Assembly (NCBI GenBank): GCA_021156265.1 | Contig: JAJNBR010000135.1 | Coordinates: 1 to 7,516, forward strand | Source of the DNA: Flavipsychrobacter sp. | GTDB lineage: Bacteria > Bacteroidota > Bacteroidia > Chitinophagales > Chitinophagaceae | Length of the DNA stretch: 7,516 nt | Direction of reading: 5' to 3' | Part shown: piece after piece, positions 5,195-7,516 of the stretch | Numbering within the stretch: the first letter of the stretch is position 1 | How the letters are laid out: every line of letters starts with the position of its first letter | The notes under the pieces: generated by a model | The model's database searches: none | Told to the model about the DNA's origin: nothing | What the model saw: the letters and a program-made list of their open reading frames with translations, nothing else | Made by a program: the position numbers and the translations under genes

Positions 5195-6691
5195 ATGAAA
5201 TCCAGATTAATTCCGGTCATTTTTACAGCTGCGCTCACCTCTGTGACAACCATGTTCATTGCGGGCAAATACCAGGAGCAACTTCCATTTTTGACCACGT
5301 CGCAAAAACAGGTTCAACTACCGGTAAATTACGCTCATTACAGCAATGCGGCTATGGTCAGGAGTACCCCTCCTGCCGATTTCCAGGATGCTGCAGAAGC
5401 GTCTGTAAAAGCAGTAGTTCATGTAAAGACAACCACCAAAGCACGGGCAGTTACGGCATACGACCCGAATGACTTTTTCGGACAGTTCTTTGGCCCGCGC
5501 CAATATATGCTCCCTCCGCAAATGGGCTCGGGTTCCGGTGTAGTAGTATCGCCTGACGGATACATTGCTACAAATAACCACGTTGTTGCAGGTGCTGACC
5601 AGGTTACTGTAACGTTTAACGACCGTTATACCGCACAAGCCAAGGTAGTTGCAACAGATCCGTCAACGGACCTGGCCGTGTTGAAAGTAAACGAAAACAA
5701 CCTGTCTTATATCGAGATCGGGAATTCAGATAATGTACGCCTCGGGCAGTGGGTATTAGCCGTCGGGTATCCGCTAACACTCGATGCTACGGTAACAGCA
5801 GGGATCGTGAGCGCCAGGGGTCGTTCAATCGGCATCAATCGCAGCCAGTCGAAAAATGCTATTGAGGCATTTATTCAGACGGATGCGGCAGTGAATCCTG
5901 GCAACAGCGGCGGTGCGCTGGTGAATACCGAAGGTCAATTGATCGGCATAAATTCTGCCATTGCGTCACCAACCGGATCGTATGCCGGATATTCATATGC
6001 CATTCCGTCCAACATTGTTAAAAAAGTAGTGAACGACCTTATGCAATACGGCTCGGTACAGCGTGCGTATCTTGGTATCGAATATCGGGATCGCAAGGGC
6101 TATAATGCAGAACAGTTAAGCGCGCTGCGCATCGATAAGACAGAAGGCGTCTACGTGGAAGGTGTATTAGCCAACAGCGGCGCTGCGAACGCAGGTATAC
6201 AAAAAGGCGATTTTATTACGGCGATCAATGGAACACCGATCCATACGGAACCTGAACTTCAGGAGCAGTTGGCTCGTTATAAACCTGGGGACAATATTAG
6301 CGTAAGCTATCTTCGCAGCGGAATCACCCGCAACACTACCGTGCAACTGCGAAATGTAGAGGGTAATACCAATATTATCAAGCAGCAGGGAAAAGTGAAA
6401 TTGCTCGGCGCCAGCTTTCGCTCGCTGAATAATGATGAAAAAAGAAAATACAATGTTTCGGGAGGTGTTATAGTTGAAAATATCAACGAAGGGCTGATCT
6501 CTGAACAGACGAATATGAAAAAAGGGTTTGTGATCACCAGTGTAAACGATAAAACTGTGAAGACGGTCGATGAATTGCAACAGGTGCTCGCATCTAGTAA
6601 GTCTGCGCAGATAGCTGGGTTCCAGCCGGGATCAAGAGGCATGTACTACTATGGTATAAACAACCTTGATGAGAGCGTTGCTGCCGACTAA
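5195..6691 (+). CDS. DegP/HtrA-family periplasmic serine protease
   Basis: A 498-aa S1C protease that would act in the periplasm on misfolded envelope proteins. Residues 5-23 form a hydrophobic signal or membrane anchor with no clear cleavage site. The trypsin-like domain spans about 65-275. Its catalytic triad is intact: His129 (ATNNHVV), Asp159 (STDLAVLK) and Ser238 (NPGNSGGAL). Between the N-terminus and the catalytic core, residues 91-110 (DFFGQFFG and a Pro/Met/Gln stretch) resemble the LA-loop region of DegP relatives. PDZ1 covers about 287-388 (AYLGIEYRD, GIQKGDFITAING). A second, more divergent PDZ covers about 402-478 (GVIVENINEG, MKKGFVITSVNDKTV). Two PDZ domains fit DegP/DegQ rather than single-PDZ DegS. 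The gene ends in tandem stops TAA TAG (6689-6694). It is transcribed divergently from fusA. Whether envelope stress controls it cannot be seen. The symbol is left blank because degP, degQ and htrA cannot be told apart here. Confidence 0.96.
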   Translation: MKSRLIPVIFTAALTSVTTMFIAGKYQEQLPFLTTSQKQVQLPVNYAHYSNAAMVRSTPPADFQDAAEASVKAVVHVKTTTKARAVTAYDPNDFFGQFFGPRQYMLPPQMGSGSGVVVSPDGYIATNNHVVAGADQVTVTFNDRYTAQAKVVATDPSTDLAVLKVNENNLSYIEIGNSDNVRLGQWVLAVGYPLTLDATVTAGIVSARGRSIGINRSQSKNAIEAFIQTDAAVNPGNSGGALVNTEGQLIGINSAIASPTGSYAGYSYAIPSNIVKKVVNDLMQYGSVQRAYLGIEYRDRKGYNAEQLSALRIDKTEGVYVEGVLANSGAANAGIQKGDFITAINGTPIHTEPELQEQLARYKPGDNISVSYLRSGITRNTTVQLRNVEGNTNIIKQQGKVKLLGASFRSLNNDEKRKYNVSGGVIVENINEGLISEQTNMKKGFVITSVNDKTVKTVDELQQVLASSKSAQIAGFQPGSRGMYYYGINNLDESVAAD

Positions 6692-6714
6692 TAGCCAAAC
6701 AGCGTAATTTTTTT

Positions 6715-6748
6715 AGTCGAAAGCCTTATTCACATAAGGCTTTCGACT
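6715..6748. terminator. 15-bp hairpin after the protease gene, possible terminator
   Basis: Bases 6715-6729 pair perfectly with 6734-6748 around a 4-base loop (tcac). The hairpin begins 23 bases after the protease stop codon. Its T-run (seven T's, 6708-6714) lies before the stem on the + strand and only a few scattered T's follow it, so it is not a canonical rho-independent terminator. It may still end or stabilise the protease mRNA. Confidence 0.6.
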
Positions 6749-6805
6749 TATATTGCCATAGGAAAATACATGATGCCGGGTAGTTTTAAAGCTGTAGAAT
6801 ATAAT

Positions 6806-6813
6806 TATTTTTG
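6806..6813 (+). promoter_or_regulatory. Predicted promoter -7 box of the ketosynthase gene
   Basis: TATTTTTG is an exact match to TAnnTTTG. A TTTT at 6784-6787 lies 18 bases upstream and could serve as the -33 element. The start of transcription would be near 6819, leaving a leader of about 19 bases before GTG 6838. Confidence 0.55.
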
Positions 6814-6837
6814 CCTCTTCAAATAGAATATCAGATA

Positions 6838-7516
6838 GTGAGACCTGTTTATATTACGCGCCTGTCAAAGTTTTTTCCTAACGATCCGGTTTCTAACGAC
6901 GAGATGGAAAGTGTGCTGGGAATGGTAAACAATAAGCCTTCAAAGGCACGTGCTATTGTGCTACGGAATAACGGCATCAAAAACAGGTACTATGCCTATA
7001 AAGACGGTGTTCGTACCCACACAAATGCACAAATCGCAACAAATGCTATAAAGGGTTTGTTTGATGAAAAGTTGCCTGCAAGCAAATTGCAAGTACTGGC
7101 GGTAGGCACTACATCTCCTGAGCAAATATTGCCGTCTCAGGCAGCGATGATACATGGCGAACTGAAGCTGCCGAGGCTTGAGCTGATTTCTGCACAAGGC
7201 GCTTGCTGCAGTAGCATGCAGGCTTTAAAATATGCCTATATGTCGGTGGCAAGCGGTTTGGCCGACACAGCTGCCGCTTGCGGAACGGAACGCTTCTCGG
7301 CTTACCTGCAGGCATCACGCTTTCAGCCGGAGGCAGACAACATGAGCAAGCTGACCGAAAACCCGATCCTCGCTTTTGAAAAAGACTTCCTTCGCTGGAT
7401 GCTTAGTGATGGCGCGGGCGCGGCCCTATTGCAGCAAGAGCCCGACAAAGAAGGACTTTCGATGAGGATCGAATGGCTCGAGATCACATCGTTTGCTGAC
7501 GAACTGGAAACATGCA
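6838..7516 (+). CDS. KAS III-like beta-ketosynthase (StlD/DarB-like), 3'-truncated by window edge
   Basis: The frame is open from GTG 6838 to the window end (226 codons), with no stop. The start is chosen because the protein then opens RPVYITRLSKFFPNDPVSNDE, the usual beginning of this family; the next in-frame start upstream is TTG 6811, inside the predicted promoter box. Thiolase-fold ketosynthase motifs are visible: LAVGTTSPEQILPSQAA (87-103), the active-site region SAQGACCSSMQAL (118-130) and SDGAGAALL (190-198). By alignment with the FabH motif AACAGFTYAL, Cys123 of the Cys-Cys pair is the likely nucleophile. The catalytic His and Asn would lie beyond the window. The NDEMESVLGMVNNKPSKAR and VLRNNGI segments recall the StlD/DarB family, which condenses acyl-ACP units into the dialkylresorcinol or cyclohexanedione ring of flexirubin-type pigments. 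The KAS III-like fold is firm; the DarB-like assignment is from memory. Standard FabH is the alternative, but these N-terminal motifs argue against it. Confidence 0.88.
   Translation, partial: MRPVYITRLSKFFPNDPVSNDEMESVLGMVNNKPSKARAIVLRNNGIKNRYYAYKDGVRTHTNAQIATNAIKGLFDEKLPASKLQVLAVGTTSPEQILPSQAAMIHGELKLPRLELISAQGACCSSMQALKYAYMSVASGLADTAAACGTERFSAYLQASRFQPEADNMSKLTENPILAFEKDFLRWMLSDGAGAALLQQEPDKEGLSMRIEWLEITSFADELETC

Noticed and set aside
6307..6642. Open frames on the minus strand within the protease gene
   Set aside because: They are opposite the PDZ domains of the protease and show no recognisable protein features or start signals.
6961..7318. Open frames on the minus strand opposite the ketosynthase gene
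   Set aside because: The + strand encodes a ketosynthase with active-site motifs across this entire stretch; the opposite frames are by-products.

Overview
The window looks like a chromosomal segment from a member of the phylum Bacteroidota, probably Chitinophagales or a related order; this is inferred, with no database search. The signs are: a protein ending in a type IX secretion (T9SS) type A sorting domain; small lipoproteins with short 'SC' lipoboxes; almost no Shine-Dalgarno sequences; exact matches to the Bacteroidota -7 promoter motif TAnnTTTG before three genes; and a start of a StlD/DarB-like ketosynthase of the kind found in flexirubin/dialkylresorcinol pathways.

Layout. 1-1299 (+) is the 3' part of a large secreted protein: a gingipain/C25-like region that seems to lack its catalytic residues, a fibronectin-III-like domain and a T9SS sorting tail. 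At 1356-1553 (+) lies a 65-aa lipoprotein. It converges, across a perfect 20-bp palindromic terminator, on a related 83-aa lipoprotein at 1615-1866 (-). A third related 83-aa lipoprotein lies at 2110-2361 (-) with its own terminator. All three share lipid-Cys-x5-Cys-x-Cys followed by two more cysteines. An unrecognised 80-aa protein (2447-2689, -) lies just downstream of the fusA terminator. fusA, a complete canonical EF-G, covers 2770-4917 (-). A 277-bp divergent intergenic region carries promoter motifs for fusA and for a DegP/HtrA-type periplasmic protease (5195-6691, +). After a long hairpin, a KAS III-like enzyme begins at GTG 6838 and runs off the window end.

How the genes relate. fusA is housekeeping translation. 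The protease, the T9SS cargo and the lipoproteins are all cell-envelope or exported proteins, but the sequence does not show that they work as one pathway. Each main gene appears to be its own transcription unit, bounded by hairpins. The most unusual item is the cluster of three four-cysteine lipoproteins. I saw no tRNA, rRNA, CRISPR array, insertion sequence or integrase. No intergenic stretch exceeds 300 bases.
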